Below, piece after piece: positions 12,701 to 27,419 of a stretch of DNA of 64,000 bases (positions within the stretch are counted from its first letter, which is position 1; every line of letters starts with the position of its first letter). Under the pieces are notes generated by a model. The model worked only from the letters and a program-made list of their open reading frames with translations. It had not been told where the DNA came from and ran no database searches. The stretch is from contig CM048554.1 of NCBI GenBank assembly GCA_026413225.1, positions 74,020,463 through 74,084,462 of the forward strand. Reading direction: 5' to 3'. Position numbers and translations under genes: made by a program. Origin of the DNA: Otis tarda (Eukaryota; Chordata; Aves; Otidiformes; Otididae).

Positions 12701-15700
12701 ACATGCAGACCGTCAGTTATTAAAACAGTCAAATGAAGTGTAATCTGGTCAAGACAAAAAAAAAAAAAAGATGGGTTATGTACATATTTCAAATACAGAG
12801 TCATATTACGTGGCATATCCTTTCAAAGGAAAAGACCATCAGGCTATGATGGATAGATGAGCTGCACTAGATTTTCTGTTACCAAAATGTAGCAGTGAAA
12901 TAGTTAACAAGTCTGGCTTTTACATTGTCATAAGCAGACTTCATTGCTAGCATCCCACTGAGATGAATGAAGGCAGCTTATGTCTAGCATTATTGTTTCC
13001 ATGTGTTTGGCTCCAGACTCAAGCCAGCATTCCCCTCAGTTTATACTTGAAAGGTTATCTTCACAACCAGAAGAGACAGAAACTTTCTGTAAATATATGT
13101 ACGTGTAAAGAGAAGGGCAAATACAGGTTAACTCCACTTCTTCAGTTCCAGCTTTCCTCAGTTAATGTTTTGATAGTTATAGCAAAAAGAATTTTGTTTA
13201 CAGAAGCTTCTGATTATCCGAGTGGCTGAGCTGTCCCCTACAGCACATTTGCTCTGCTTTAAATATACAGGGCAAGCTGATCAATACTAATATAACGCTA
13301 TCCTGTGGTTGATAATTTTTAGACTTTTAGGCTAAGCAATGAAGTACCAGCTAACAAAGAACATAGCAAAATATGCAACAAGGAATTGCAAATGGAAGAA
13401 ACCAAGTCTGAGTGTGGTTTTGAAAGGGAAAAGGCGAATAATCTGCATTTAGGTAAATGAAAGTATACCGCTCGTAACAGCAGTGCTCCAGAAAGAAAAT
13501 GAGTGTGAAGAGTGAAAGTGTCTTGGTCTGCTTGTGTTTCATCATGTGATTCTCTCTAAAGCCTGAGTTTGTTTCCCTTTCTCCATCAGTAATCTACCAC
13601 TGAAGTTTCTGCAGGGAAGAGTACGCGTTATTATGCATTACCCGTGCTTCCCTGGAGACAAAAAGGATTCAGAAACAGCTTATGCAGATCATTATTTTTA
13701 CTCTACCTTGAAAATTATCCTTCTTCTCTGAATGACAGGATTCAGATAAAGGATAATTATTGAAGTATGTCTCTCAGGGAACAATAAAAGTGCTAAATGC
13801 AGTGTCTCCAGCAATATCTATTTTTGGGTTTTTTTTCTGAATCCAGAATTCTTCTGATACAGAGCCTCATACATACCCCCTAGCTATAACACTGCATGGT
13901 TCTTGTTTTCTGTAATACTAGCTAATAATTCAGGATTTCACCTCTTTAGAACATGAGATTTTTATTTTCTTTTAAAACTGATTGGTGAGGATATGATTCC
14001 ACAGACTAGTTTATTAGACATGTGGCAGGAAAGGAGGTAATGCATTAACAAGGGTGATGTAGGAAAGGCATTGCAGTGCCTAACCTCTAGGCACCTCTTT
14101 CTCTTAAGGTAATAAGAGCCTCATATAGAGAGAATCATATACACAGTTAGAGCTCATACAGCTATTCAGGTGGCCTCAATTCCAGTCTTGTCCTGAGTCT
14201 GCAATTTTTTGTCAGCAAGAGGCCTCTAAGAGCTTAGCACTGCCACGAGGAAACATGGATTTAGGATGTCTGAATATGGTCCTTGCGATCTCAGAGAATC
14301 AGACCCACAAAAGTCAGGCTGCACTCAGGGATGCAGACCTGTAAGGCAATAGCAAATGGGAAGGGTTATGCCTTTTCAGCAACAGATCCAGAACAGGACT
14401 TCAACACTTTTGTTCTGTTGAAGGTCTTTCTTTAGGCACCCTAGCCCAAAGCTGAGGTCAAGATATCACTATTCATTTGCCCAACAGCAAAAGCATAGGC
14501 ACCCTGAGGGGTTCTATTTCTATGGAAAAAAAAAAAAAAAAAAAGTTACTTGGGTAGGTTAGGGCTGAGTAGGTAATTACAGAATTTAAACTCTTGCTGT
14601 AGGCACCAAACATTCACAAAGGAAGCACTAAATCTATTAAATATATAAAAGACATTAAAATATAAAGCCTATATTATTAATTATGGTTTTTTTTCCTGTA
14701 AAATTCCCTTTTTCATGGATTTCTAGTTTCCAGAAGTGAATTTGCTAAACAACCAGAGACAAAGTAAATTTTTCAAATGTGCAAATGTTCTCATAAGCTT
14801 TTTCTAAGAGAAGCCTCTGACCGCCTCAGTATCAAAAGCAGCAGGTCAATTTCTCATCCAGCATGAAGTGGCGTGAGTGCTACACTGATCTACACTAGAA
14901 TGCAACAACCTGTAATACAAAGAGCTGTTCCTCTATTCAGTTTAATCTCATTGAATTTTACTAACACTAAACAAGGTTGTTACTCAGGGCCATTAGCAAT
15001 GTCAGTCCTCTAGTGTTAGTACGGCAGGCTTTAGCAATAGCTATTCAGTAAAACTGAAGGCTGTGCACAACTTGAATTCAAAACTTTACCAGTTCATCAT
15101 TAGAGCCAGTTCAAAAATGATGTTTTCTGAGAGTCATTATGCAAAGTTTGAAAGGTCTTGCGAAAAGCCTGCAAGGTCTGAGCAGTGGATGCAGATGAGG
15201 TGTTCCAGAGAAGATAAGCCAAAACCAATGGTGACAGGGTGACCTAGAAAGGTCTGTCCTTTCAATTGTTGTTACGGTGCCATATTATTTAAGCAACTTT
15301 AATTGCATCTTAATTGATGTTTATTTTGATGGGGGAAGTAGGAGTGTACAGGATTGTTGATTTTTTTAAGAGATACTGGAAGAACAGGCTACAATCAAAT
15401 TCCCATCATTAGTTAATGGCAACAGAACAGAAATAATGAGGTTAAAGCTGCAGCTGAGAAAAAAAATAGCCTAAATGGAGAACTCGTCATCTGTAGAGTT
15501 ATACAGAGATGGATTTTGTCATAGCAAGTTGTGTAAACACTTTCATAAAAAATACAGAGGCTTAGATAAAATGTCTTCCCGATGAAGATGGTTCCCAGGA
15601 TAATGGGTTTGAGATGTGGAATGGACTAAATGCCCTCCTTCTTTCAGCTAGGTCTCAATCCATTCTTCTTTATGTACACCATGTCCTTGAATGACTCAAA

Positions 15701-18700
15701 AAAAAACCTACAAAAATTCTTTGGGCTATTTTATAGCCCAGCTTTTACTCTTTTGTTCCCGTGACCATCCTATTGCAGTCCTCTGGGGCCACAAGCTCTG
15801 TCTCCTTTGGCTGCAGAAATTTAATAGTAACCAAATTTTGATCTTGTTTTCATCTATTCAGCCTCAGTATAATAAATAGCATTATGTGAGTGAAATGGTA
15901 ATTAGAAGACACAGCTAAGGTTAACTGCGAGTGGAATCTTTCAGTCTGTCACACTCTTAAGGCTGAGGTTCTCCTTTATGGCTACATACCAAACAATATC
16001 ATGTTCCAAATTAGAAGGTAGTAATCTCTGGGATGTAGGCTTGGAGCAATTTTGGCTGCCAGGTGGAGAATGCAGTGGCTTGGCAGCACAGAGCCAGCGC
16101 AGCAAGTTTCAGCCTGGATCATTCTCGCGGATGCTGCAAATACCAGCGAATTTAGCCCTTTGGCTCCCAACTTTGCAAAGATCTGTTTCAGCAGAAACAA
16201 ACTCACAACAGGAGTGTGTGCAGGAATGAAAATAATATCAGGAGGGAAAACAAGGGATTATGAGCAGGTAACATTGTCTGAATGTGTAAGAGTCTCTATT
16301 ATGCCTTTGCTTGTATTTGCTTCTCATATTGGCATTAAATACCATAATTTTTTTGACCCTGCACAGGGCTCACCTGAGAGGTGAGGCACAATCATCAAAA
16401 TCAAGAGAATTAAGGTGCTCCTTAGCACTGCCTCCTGAGGGACATCTGCATCTACAAAGTAAACTCTGAAAAGGCAGAAAATCGGGTCACTCGGCCTCAG
16501 TGGAGGAAGGAAGGGTGGACTTCCCATAGTGGCTTACACAGATGCAGGCTTGCTTCATGTGCAGGGCAGCCACAAAGGCAGGATCTGTTCTGTCTTGAGG
16601 TGTTAGTTACGCAGTGGAAACCAATGAGAACATCACTTCCATTGTGCTAGCATTGTGGAGCAAACACTGTGGATAGCTCTCCTCTCCTTTCTTCAGCATT
16701 GTGTTAAAGCCATCAGTGTAACAGCTGCAGGGGACACACACGAAGGACAACCCTGAGCCACCACTTCAGGGAGACACTTACCCCAGCCAACACGCCACAT
16801 GCACAGGGATACCAGCAGGAAAGCAGCCCAGCAAACACTCCACCATGGGGAAAGGAGACCTTTTCCCTGTAGAAATTCCCCAAAAGCAGTTGTAGATCCC
16901 CTTGGGCCTGGTAACTTGCTGTATGAAAGTTACATCTGTGTTTTCTTCTTTAGCCGTGCAAGTTGTAGGGTACTACATCCGGTCTTTAAAATCTCTCTCA
17001 GTCACATCTCCATGTGAGAAGACTTTCCCAGGGACCACGGACACCTTTTATCAACTATGCTACAGACCTACTCATTCTTATGCTACAGTTGAACATCCAT
17101 ACAGTACCTAGTTTTTCAGGTCTGCTTATCTCTTATGAAGACGTTGAGCAGTTGTCATAGAAGTCTAGTCTTCTTCTTCCTGGAAAAGTAGATTTAATTT
17201 CTGGCTGTTTCCCTTCAGTTTGGACCATAAAGATAGGATCTTGTCAACAGCTGGAAAAAAATACTTAAAGATGTAATTATCTTCCCCATCTCTGACTAAA
17301 TAGTTGCTTGGAAAACAGCTGCAATGAAGGCAGTCTTGTGATAGCATATTGCTCTGAGGAGTCTTCAGGCCAAGAAAAATTGTGTAAACTAATAAAGAGA
17401 AAACTACTAACAGGATGGGAAATCAGAAAATAAGAATATATAGTCCTTTTTCTGCTTTTCACTGAGATCCTGGTTTGGAACCTGTAGTGGAATTACAGTA
17501 TTCACAGAAAAAAAAAAATGGAAAATTTGCTTAGGCAGAATTTAAGATGTCTATCTGAGACTATATCTATGTTAACTATTTAGGATTTAGGAATATTTGT
17601 GTCCATTTTTCCTGGACAAATCACAGCTATGAAGAGCAGTTGTCCTGCCATGCAGGATCTAGGCAGACAATGTGTGTGGAGTGTCTCTGTAGACTGAAGT
17701 CCCTGTGCTTGCGCTATGTGGAGAAAGTATGTGTGGTTTTTGTACGCAAAATTCTGTCTAAAAATACAGGGGTGCCTACCTGACAGAGAGTATGTGCCTG
17801 GGTTACTCTAATTCTCCTTTCTGGCTGTCAGCAGCCAGGGGAGATGACGATGCTATTGGCATCTTTTGTTATTTCATACGTGCTGAGGGATGTACAGGAG
17901 GGAGCCAAGTGACTGGAAGGACCAGTCCCTTCTCTCCCTTCATCTTCCTCATGCAAGCCCTTGATAGTTCTGGGGAGAAGAAGGGGCAGGGAAGATAAAT
18001 CTACAGGGACCAAAGAGGAGCTTGATCCCACGGGACTTTGGAGAAGGGTAAAGAGCACTGGGGACTTTGTATGTGATGTGTATGGTGAGGCAGGAAGAAT
18101 TTCCCTACAGGCAGTTTTTTTCATTAGGAAAATAAAGATTATAGAACTCTTGCATGCTCATTAAGAAAAGGTCAAGCTTAAAGCCTGTAACGTCTTTAAT
18201 ATAACAGGTAGGCTAAAAATAAAAAGGAGAGAGATTTGGGAGTAAGGAAAGGAGTCTGTGTCCCTCAAGCTGTGCATGTATACTGTGCAAGATACTAGGT
18301 CAAACCAAAATGTTTCCAGTTGTTACAGTTTAGCTCCCATTTTTAAAAGCCATTTACCCTTACAAGGAAAACAGCCTGAGAGAAGATTTTGTGATTGCCT
18401 GATGAACTTTCTACACTGTTTTGGAAAAAAAAAATCTGCAATTCCAATATTTGTATGAAGAAAAACTTTGAGTATTGACAACTGTCAGAGTCTTCTCCTG
18501 TTGAAAATCACTGGAGATTTTTTTTTCCTATAGACTGAACTGGAAGAGACCCACTGATGTGACTTATATAAAGTGGAGCAGTTAAGGAAGAAAGGTAAGT
18601 CTTTGGGATCTCCCTTGTTTTGGGCCACTGAAGCCAAGTTCTGAGTGATGCTGTCTGCTTTAAAGTAGCTGGCTGCAACTCCCATCCCCCTTTGCCATGC

Positions 18701-21700
18701 TGCAGGCATGAAGGTGTCATGTGGAAGGAGCAAGAGGAATCCTCCTTGACCCAACGATGGGCCCACTGATGGCCAAGGCAGCTTGACACTGGGCAGCGAC
18801 AGAAATCTTCTATAATGCACCCTAACATCTGGCCCATATCATCTTTTTCTGGTTCAGCTGATGCCTTTTATCATGTGAGAATACTAAAAACAGATCCAAA
18901 GCCTCCATGTATAATTGAAGCTGTAGCTGTTGTTTCTTTTTTTTTTTTTATTATTTGAGAAAACCTTTATAGCTCCCTTTAGATTTTGCTGCTCATGAAT
19001 TATAAGTCTGCTCTTCAAAGTAGAGGAATGCAGCTTTCTGGCACTGGGAGCTGTCATATCTCCTGAAGGAAGGTAGACAGTTTGACTGCTCCAAGCTGTG
19101 TAATTGCAACAGCTAAAGAAAAGATTCACTTATTTTCCCTTTCTAGGGCACACAATACAAAGAGACAGACAAGCTGTCTTTGCACTATGTCTCAAAAACA
19201 TATTTCCATGCTGTCCTTTCTAGCTAATCCTATTTCCCCATTGAATGCTTACAGAGCAAGGCTAGGAGCAGCACAGACATTACCTTGTTCGCTGTCTTTC
19301 TCACAAAGCATTCACCTGTTGCCTCCAGAATGTCCAAGCCCTTGCAGATGTTGTGTGTCTACAACCACTTTCCTCCAGGCCACTTGGAAGGATGGGCTAA
19401 ATGGGAAGGGTGCAACCTTGGTCTCTAGTGATCACAAGGAGCAGGCAGGGGGGTGGTAACAGGGATATTCTGAGGGTAGATCACCATAGGTTTGCTGGGA
19501 GTAGGGATCGTCCCACCAGAGCCTCCCAGCATGTCCTCTCTGCAGCTGGCAGGCATCTGCAGCAGCAGAACTGCCCATAGCCCCGCAGGCGCCAGTGGAA
19601 GAGGCTGCAGCTTCCTCAACACTGGCAGTGTGCACCCCTGCCCAGAGGCAGAGGAACCAGTAGCTGTAGGGAGCAAAGGAGCTCACGGGCTTGGAGGTCA
19701 GAAGAAAGATGTTATAGGACCGTTGTGGGATGTAAACTCTTCCTGGGCTTTTTGGTTTTGGCTGCTTTTATCTCTAGAGGGAGGGTGCCCTGTCTATGTT
19801 TTCATAGCATGTAATAACAGATGCTTTTTAATGAGTGCATGGACAGACGGCCTATTGTCTGGGTTTGTGCCTCAGAACTGCAGTGTGGGAAGGGGTATTG
19901 GCACTTGCTTTTGTTTATTCTGCTCCGAAGGACATGTGGTCCTTAGAAGGATGGATACCTTTCTGTCTTTCAGGTGTTTTTATGGGCTTGTTTGTTTTTC
20001 TCGGAGTAACCCAGCTCATGCCACCGCCTGCGAAGGACCCCTACGTACATTTAATCTGAGGGTATCCAAGTGGCCCCAATAAACAAGGGTGGCCTATCTG
20101 AAAACATTTTCTGGTTGTGAATATTGCAATGTAGGCTGAGCCTAGTTAGAAAGCCTGGCTTGTGTGTACATATTTCCTCTTCCTTTAGTGTCCCAAAGGG
20201 GCAGAGAGTCCCTGGAAGGCTATCAAGCATGGACTGGCTTTCAGAGCTTACTCCTTGTCAGCAGCCTCTCAGTGTGAGGCCAATAAAATTTGTTTGCACT
20301 TGACAACAAGAGAGTATTTTTGCACTTCACAGTGTGTCTCCTCAGGACTAACTGCTGTTTGGGAAGGCCCTTAGGTCCATCCCTCCCCTTCATCACAGGC
20401 AGGAGGAAGACAGCACCCTTTCATGCCCTGTCTCTGGAAGATGGTTACTGCTGTAAATGCTGGGGTGAGCTTACAGACTGACTGGAGAGGTGTTGCTTCC
20501 AAAGAACAGAACTGGGAGGGAACAAAGGAGGGATAAAAACTGGATGAAGTGGAATTTGGCTGTGAAGTCAAATAACTTATGGGTGAAGGATGTCCTCTGT
20601 AGAGGCATTGAGATGTGGTAGGAGTGTGGGGCAGCTAGCTGTTCCTTCTGCTAGCAGGTCACACAGAGACCTTTTACCTTCAGAAATTGTCAGCCATGGT
20701 TGTTCACCTCACGTCTGGAGGAGTCCCAGGAACAGTGCTAATCCTGCGTGCTCAGGAGGCTGAGTGGCAGCTCTGCCCTCTCCTTTGTACAGCAAAGGGT
20801 GTTTCACCAGTCTAGCGTAACACTGAGAGGGGTCAGGCACTAAGCATTGCGAAAGTTTTTCCTCTCCCTCTCAGTGGTCATCAGGGAAGATTTTGGATCC
20901 TTCTTCTTTCTTTCTAGCCTTATGAGATAACTGTGGATGCTAAAAAAAATTGGGATAGTCTGGAAAGTAGGTCATGGGGTTGTGCATAGGACTGATAGCA
21001 CACAGCAAATGCAAAGGGGCAGAGCCTTCCTAAAGGGTACCGCAATGAGCTGTGGACAGATGTTTTGCCTGAGACGGCCCAAATTGTGTGCAGCAGGGTC
21101 CTCCTCATGGCAATTGCCCTAAGAATTTGTGAGAAAAACTCCTTCACCGAGATGTGACACCCTTGCTGTCATAGCAATCTGCAGAGCAGCTGGGCAGACC
21201 CCGCCGTGAAGCAGAGACTAGCATTACACTCGTGGGATTGCTAACCCGATAGTTTGCTGACCGTAGCTTTTCTCTCACTCACAGCATCTTCAAAACCTAA
21301 CACAGACGCCTCGTGCTGTGCTATGCTGCACGCGTCGGTTCTAAAGCCCTTATAAAATGAAATACTGTTCCTGAGAAGGATAATTATTACAGGTCTTAAG
21401 ATCCAGAAAAAGTTTTCTAATAACTCAGATCTATATTGCCTAAACTATTTTGTAATGCTAAGAAAATTACAGCGTCTCTATTTAAAAAATGGTCAGAGTG
21501 TTATATTTAATGCAGTTGTCTAAAATACTACACAGTATATTTTACTGCTGTGCAATAAAAAAAAATGTTAACAGTTATATCTTCCTCAAGCTTAGCGGTT
21601 GGATCTTTTTTTTTTTAAATCTGAAGAGCTTGATTCGCGCAGTTCTTGCAAGGGACAATTAAACTTCATAATCTACAATTCAAAAAATGGCCTGTCATTT

Positions 21701-24700
21701 TGAGAATTTACATTTAATGTTTTCCCTACTTGAAATAAGTCAGAATTGCTTCATTGTTCAAACTGATGGTGTTTGGTGGTTCTTGAAAAGCAAAATGGAA
21801 ACATCTCAAGCAGACAGAGCCAGCTTTTCCCACACAAACAGCTGACAGAGTGCTGGGGCAAAGACTGCTCTTACACAGGCATTCACCTGGTGGTTTGAAT
21901 ATGCAAAACTGATTGCAAAAGGTGCTTCGTTGAGTTTTTCATCAGAACGTAAATTTTGGAGAATAAATGAGTGGTTTAGTCAAAAGCGAACTAAAATCAG
22001 ATGCTTCCTAATCTCTGCAATAGCATGATGTGACATTTCCATTGTAGCTGTTTCACTTCTATGCTAGATAATTTGTATGGTCAGTTTGGTAAAAATTAAA
22101 AACTTTAAGTTCTGTGGTTCATTTATAATCTGATGGTTTTTGTAAGATTTCAAATTGCTGACAACATAGAAAACCTGAAGGAGTAAAGGAGAAAAAGCAG
22201 TAGAAAGCATCTTATGACTTGTGTTTTTCATTGCACAAAGGACACATTTCTTTCAGGAAGTGGTTCATATACTTAGTTTTGGAAAGGATTCTTTGTTTGA
22301 AAGGATACAGAACAGCTTTGGCTGCCTGTTCCTGATAAATCAACTTTTCTGGACGTTGACTGACTCCTTTGGAGCTTTGAAATGTGTTTGCTTAGCTGAA
22401 CAAGATAATGAAAAGCAATGAGTCTGGCCATTAATTCTATGTGTTTATGTGAGCATTTACCACACCACAGCGCTGTACGCGAGAATTAGCTCTTGCTCCT
22501 GATGCATGCAGGGGCTCTGCATACTGGCACTGAAGTCACTTGAACGGTCCCCATGAAGCAAGCATGCAGGATTCAGTCTTTGACAGGGGACAAAACTTGT
22601 TGTTTATTTCAGGCAGTCGTAGCAGAGGCTGAATAAAGCACAGCAAAATAAAATCAATCAGCAGTTGAGGCCTGCACACAAAATATTTTTATGCTAGGGA
22701 TTTAGTGCAATGCTCTCTGTATAAATATGATTCGTTCCATTCTTTAATACAGTTGAACAATGGGTGCTCCTTAATAAGGGATGTCCTTATACATGCTATT
22801 TTATGCATGTTGGTAAATACAGGCAGCATTCTCTCTTGACAGCTATAGATCAAATTACAAGCAAGCCACAGAGAATGATGTTTCTGCAGACGGAACCCTT
22901 AGTCCCCCGCTGGGCTCCTGTGAAAAGGGTGGCTAAAAGCCAGCTAACTTTGCTCCCCAACTGCAAGGAGACAGGCTGCATTACGCTGCTGGCAGCACTC
23001 AGCATCCCCGAGGAGGTTTTTCTGAGCAGAGTCCAAGCACAGCCACCACCCAGGGCTGCGCGGTCTGGTCTGCAGCTGGGGGAAGCTGATGCTGCAACTT
23101 GTCACTGGGGTGGTGGCCTGGAGAAGATCGGACTGGAGCCTCTCCTCTTCTAGCCACCGACGCTGCTCAGTGTCGGTGTCGGTGCCACCACATCCATGCC
23201 TGCCTGCCCACCATCGTCCCATGGGCCGTGGGAACAGTTGATGTGGGTGCTGCCTACAGGGTTGTCCTCACGGTCACACCGCCTGTGTGGCACTGGCCTG
23301 CTTAGGGTGCAAGACCCCAGGCGCTTGCTTCCTCAGTCGCCCCTGGCTGAGAGCATTTGGAGGGATGTAAGAGGGCATCCCTCTGACAGCTCATTCTTCC
23401 ATAGGAGGAGAATAACTTATGCTGCAAAAATTTGCTTCACGCAGGTGTAGCTGTGCTTGCACCATGGATTGTGTAACTCACGCGGTAAAATCGCCAACCT
23501 GGTGGTACAGTATACAGAGCAAATTTATAAATAAAACCTTTGTTTTGTACAAACAACAAAGAGATTTTAGTATTATATAAGGCCTTTACTTAAATGGGGA
23601 GGAGTGGGGATGCCTTTACAAATTTCTATTGTGACAGTTACTGTTTACAATTGCCATTTCCATTGTTTATCTAACTGTTTGCAACCATGCTTAATATTGG
23701 TTTTCAAAGCCACAGCTGATGTTCATTTGTGCTCTATGTCAATATTCATCTCCTGCAAGACATATGGAGTTTTATACATATATATACATAGTGTAAAAGT
23801 GGTATTTCTTTAAAGGCCTGGCGGAACATCCAAAATTCCAGTAACAAGCTTGGCGAAGCTGCCTTTTAAAAGATTTATGAGTGACCAGGGAGGATTTTTG
23901 TGGGTCTCTTTTTTTTTTTTTTCTTTCTTAACAAAGTACCCAAGATGGCTGCAGCTCTATTAAAAATCCATCCTAATGACTGTTTAAGTAGAGTTCAGTG
24001 CCAACTTTCATTTTAGCTTCAACTTAGCACCTCTCATTAATTTCTTGCATTCTTCTGGGACTGAGGATTTCCATATTTGGTTTTACTCTTGGATTATGCC
24101 AGAAAAGTTTGAACAAAATTGTTTCAGATAAATAAATGTGGAAAAAAAAATATCTTCCATATGTTGTTATCAAAATCTTCTGCATCTATTTAAGTAAAAA
24201 ATGGCAAGCCAGAAATCTTTATGTAGGTTTACAATATAGCCTCTTCTAGAAAACACTCTCAGGTCAAAGAAAAATGGTTAAATAGTTTTAAAACAACTTC
24301 TCATTTTTCTGCATACTATGTACAGCTCTCTCATTTTTCCCCTCTCCTTTCTTCTTAATTTAGTTTTAAACCCTTGTTTAAAATGAGTTTGCCAGGGATT
24401 CATTTACTAAGAATATCTTTAATGACATCTCAGTTATGGATACATTTGTCAAGAACTCCAGCTGTTAAGGCAAATTGACTTGAAAAAGCCAGAGTGGATG
24501 CTATTGCTTCAGTATATGAGGGTATGAAAAGGTTTAGCATGTATTGTCAGCTCTCTTTTCCAGTTCATACTAGTTAAAGTATCCGACCTGATGACCTTTC
24601 TTAAGTCAGTACAATGACATAATTTTGCATGTGTACAGTCAGACTGTTTCTTGCCCTTTTAATCTAAAACAGAGAAAAACATGCAAAAACTAGACCAAAT

Positions 24701-27419
24701 AGAGAAGTTTACAAATACCCACTTAAGAGTCAGAAAATCATGAAGGCTGTTGCTACAACAGTGCTAAGACTTCACACCCTCTTTATATTCTTATAAAGCT
24801 TACAACTCGCTTTGACAAAAGCCCGTGTTTAGAAAAAGAATAAGCCTTTAAACTCAAGTACTTAAATCCAGGAAAAAGTAAGACTTAAGGTAGCTCATTC
24901 TCTGGCCCACTAAGTATCTAATAATTTGGAGCCCAAAGAGATGGTCTCAATAAGAGAGGTACTAAACTCTCTTTTTCCTACTCCTTCTCTCCTGCAAGAG
25001 TGAATACACTGCAGGGTAGGGGAGGGCTTTTCTGTGAGATGGGTATTCAAACCTCTTCAGTCAGGCATGTGAGCTCGCCAGCAGTCCCCAAGAGCACTCT
25101 TAGGTCTCAGCTATTGTAAAAATAAGTACATAAAAACATATGTAGAAAGTCCCCCACATCCTTCCTTTCTCCTCTTTGCTGTGTTTCCCGCTGGCTAAAC
25201 AGGGCAACTGGGAGCAGGGCATTGGAAATCTCTTTCCCAGGTAGCTAACTTTCTCCAGATATTATAAAGGAAGCCTAGATATCAAATCCATGTGTGAAGT
25301 CAAGGAGTTATGTTATTCCCCCTTATACAGGGAGAACAACAGTGCAGAGAGATTTAAAACAGAATTTCTAAATGCTCCACCACTTCTGCATTCCTCATTC
25401 TCATGTAGACAACCTTAAATACCAAAGGACGGACTGTTCCTGTTTTGTTAGGCTAGAATGGTAAATATTCAGACAATCTGAAAAAATACCCCACAAAATA
25501 CTTGTAAAATATTGGACTCATAATTTTCCCAAGGTTCTATGGCAAACCAGTGGCAGAGAGCAACAGCACACATTTCCCTGGGACTCCAGCTCATTGCTTT
25601 GAGCACACAACAGTCCTTTCTCTTCTTCATTCCTACTTTGCTACCTGAATTACAGGAATATAAGATGTAAGAGACGTCAACCTCATTCTGTTCTGTTTTG
25701 AGGAACGCCGCATTACTCTTTTACTTGCTGATCTACTGCATAAATAACTACCTCTCAGATGGTTAAGGCATATGAGGGGTAGGTACTACTGAAACCCATG
25801 TGCTGGCTGAGGCAGGCACATTACAAAAAATCCTTCATTTTTAGGATGACATTATTAAAGTTTCCATGAAAACTATGTTTGTTAAAAGAAGCCAAGTTAA
25901 GTATTCATGTGTAACTTTATTTTTGACAGTTTCTCAACCTTGACTTTGTACTTTGTTTGTATTTCTTTGTTTTAAGAGGAAACTGGGCTCATAACAGATA
26001 TCATAAAGTCACATCCCTGCATATTGTTTTAGTGGATAGATGAGAAATTTTGATACTTTAAAAGAAAGGGGAAAAAATGTGAGGTGCTCAGATTGACAGA
26101 AGTCTGAGATCAGGGAATCTCAGCCTCCACCTTGATCAGACCGTGGTGATTATTGCTCATGGAGTGACAAATCCACCACAGTCCCTGTTGGCACTTGGGT
26201 GATCAATGAGATGACACGCAAAGGAACAAGTGGCTGAATTTCCCGTGAAGTAAGACCAGTTGCATTCTTAGAAGAGTGTTAAAACGTATACGCTAGAAGA
26301 AAGCATCAAATGGAGTAGTGTGTGTCCTGGGTAGACATAATATGTAATGACTGAAATTGTGGTGGAGCACCTAACACAATGTTCCCTGAAACCCACCACC
26401 TCTTCACATGTGGTCAGTACAGTGAGGTAAACAGAGTTGTTCGTAGATTCTCTATATATGTATATGTATATGTATATACAGTCTACACTGTAGTGTGTGT
26501 ACATACATATAGGAGGTTATAGACTATGAAAGGGTGTATCTAGTTTCAGCAGCTGAAGATCAGTGCAGAAGGGAGAACTCAGTGAAGAATGATAAGCATC
26601 TCTTCGCTGAAAAATTTTCTTTTCTGAGTAATCTCTGCTGCTGGCCAGCATGTTACAGATGTGTTTGCCATTGTGTACACTTGTGCTCTGCAATACTATT
26701 TAGGTATATAACACATCCGTTCCAGGTCTATCATAGATTACAATATATAGCTATACTTGTAGATATGTAAATTGCTACATTTAGCAGATGGTCTTTGTAC
26801 CCCTGGTCACCACAGACACTTAATTAAAGTGGTTTAAGGCCAAATGCTAAAGGACTGGGACACTCTTACTCGTAAACCAGTTCCTCCTCATGAAACAAAA
26901 GTGGCAATACTTCAGGCCTGTTTTGTTTGCAGCTCTTTTTCTATACAGGCTATAGTTTTTAATGAGGATCTCATTTTTTTTTTCTCTGAGTATGTAATAC
27001 CTAACTCAATGGAGTCTACTCTTTAGACTGAATAGTTAACGTGTAATGGAATACTATATTATTATTTTTTTAAAAGAAATGTTAAAAACAATTGATTTAT
27101 TTTCAAAATCTGTTTCTGCTTAGAGACCTTACTGATAACTGCATTAAGAATAATATGTGGCTCTGTCAGTGCATGTGTATTTTTATTTAGTTGGCTGTTT
27201 ATACATATGTATCTCATGAGGTAAATTCTGGACAACTGTTATTGTACCCTCCCTTTCCTGTACACCAGCTTAACTTTTACTGAAACACAAGACAAAGTTT
27301 TCCCTGGTCTCTGAAGACCTTTTGGAAATGACTACATTGATTTAGAATTCTAAAGCAAAGATAAATAGGTAGGGAAGGGATCTTGAGCTATGCTTTTGAC
27401 CTCCACTGGCATTAAGGTA
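6710..27419. other. Gene-free intergenic DNA, 20.7 kb
   Basis: No gene is supported. The longest frame, 196 codons at 19492-20082 (+), has no domain or codon pattern I trust. Tracts seen: (GT)12 at 10062-10086, A/G-rich 12582-12625, A19 at 14526-14544 and (TATATG)n at 26453-26478. Stretches such as 21,180-22,400 and 23,815-24,620 are free of simple repeats and are candidates for conserved non-coding sequence. 14,030-14,620 has repeated TAGGCACC-like words, as in an old amniote repeat. Confidence 0.6.
10062..10086. repeat. (GT)n microsatellite
   Basis: About twelve uninterrupted GT units. Confidence 0.95.

Noticed and set aside
19492-20082. 196-codon plus-strand frame
   Set aside because: No recognisable domain. 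The sequence reads as translated non-coding DNA, and a chance frame of this length is plausible in 64 kb.
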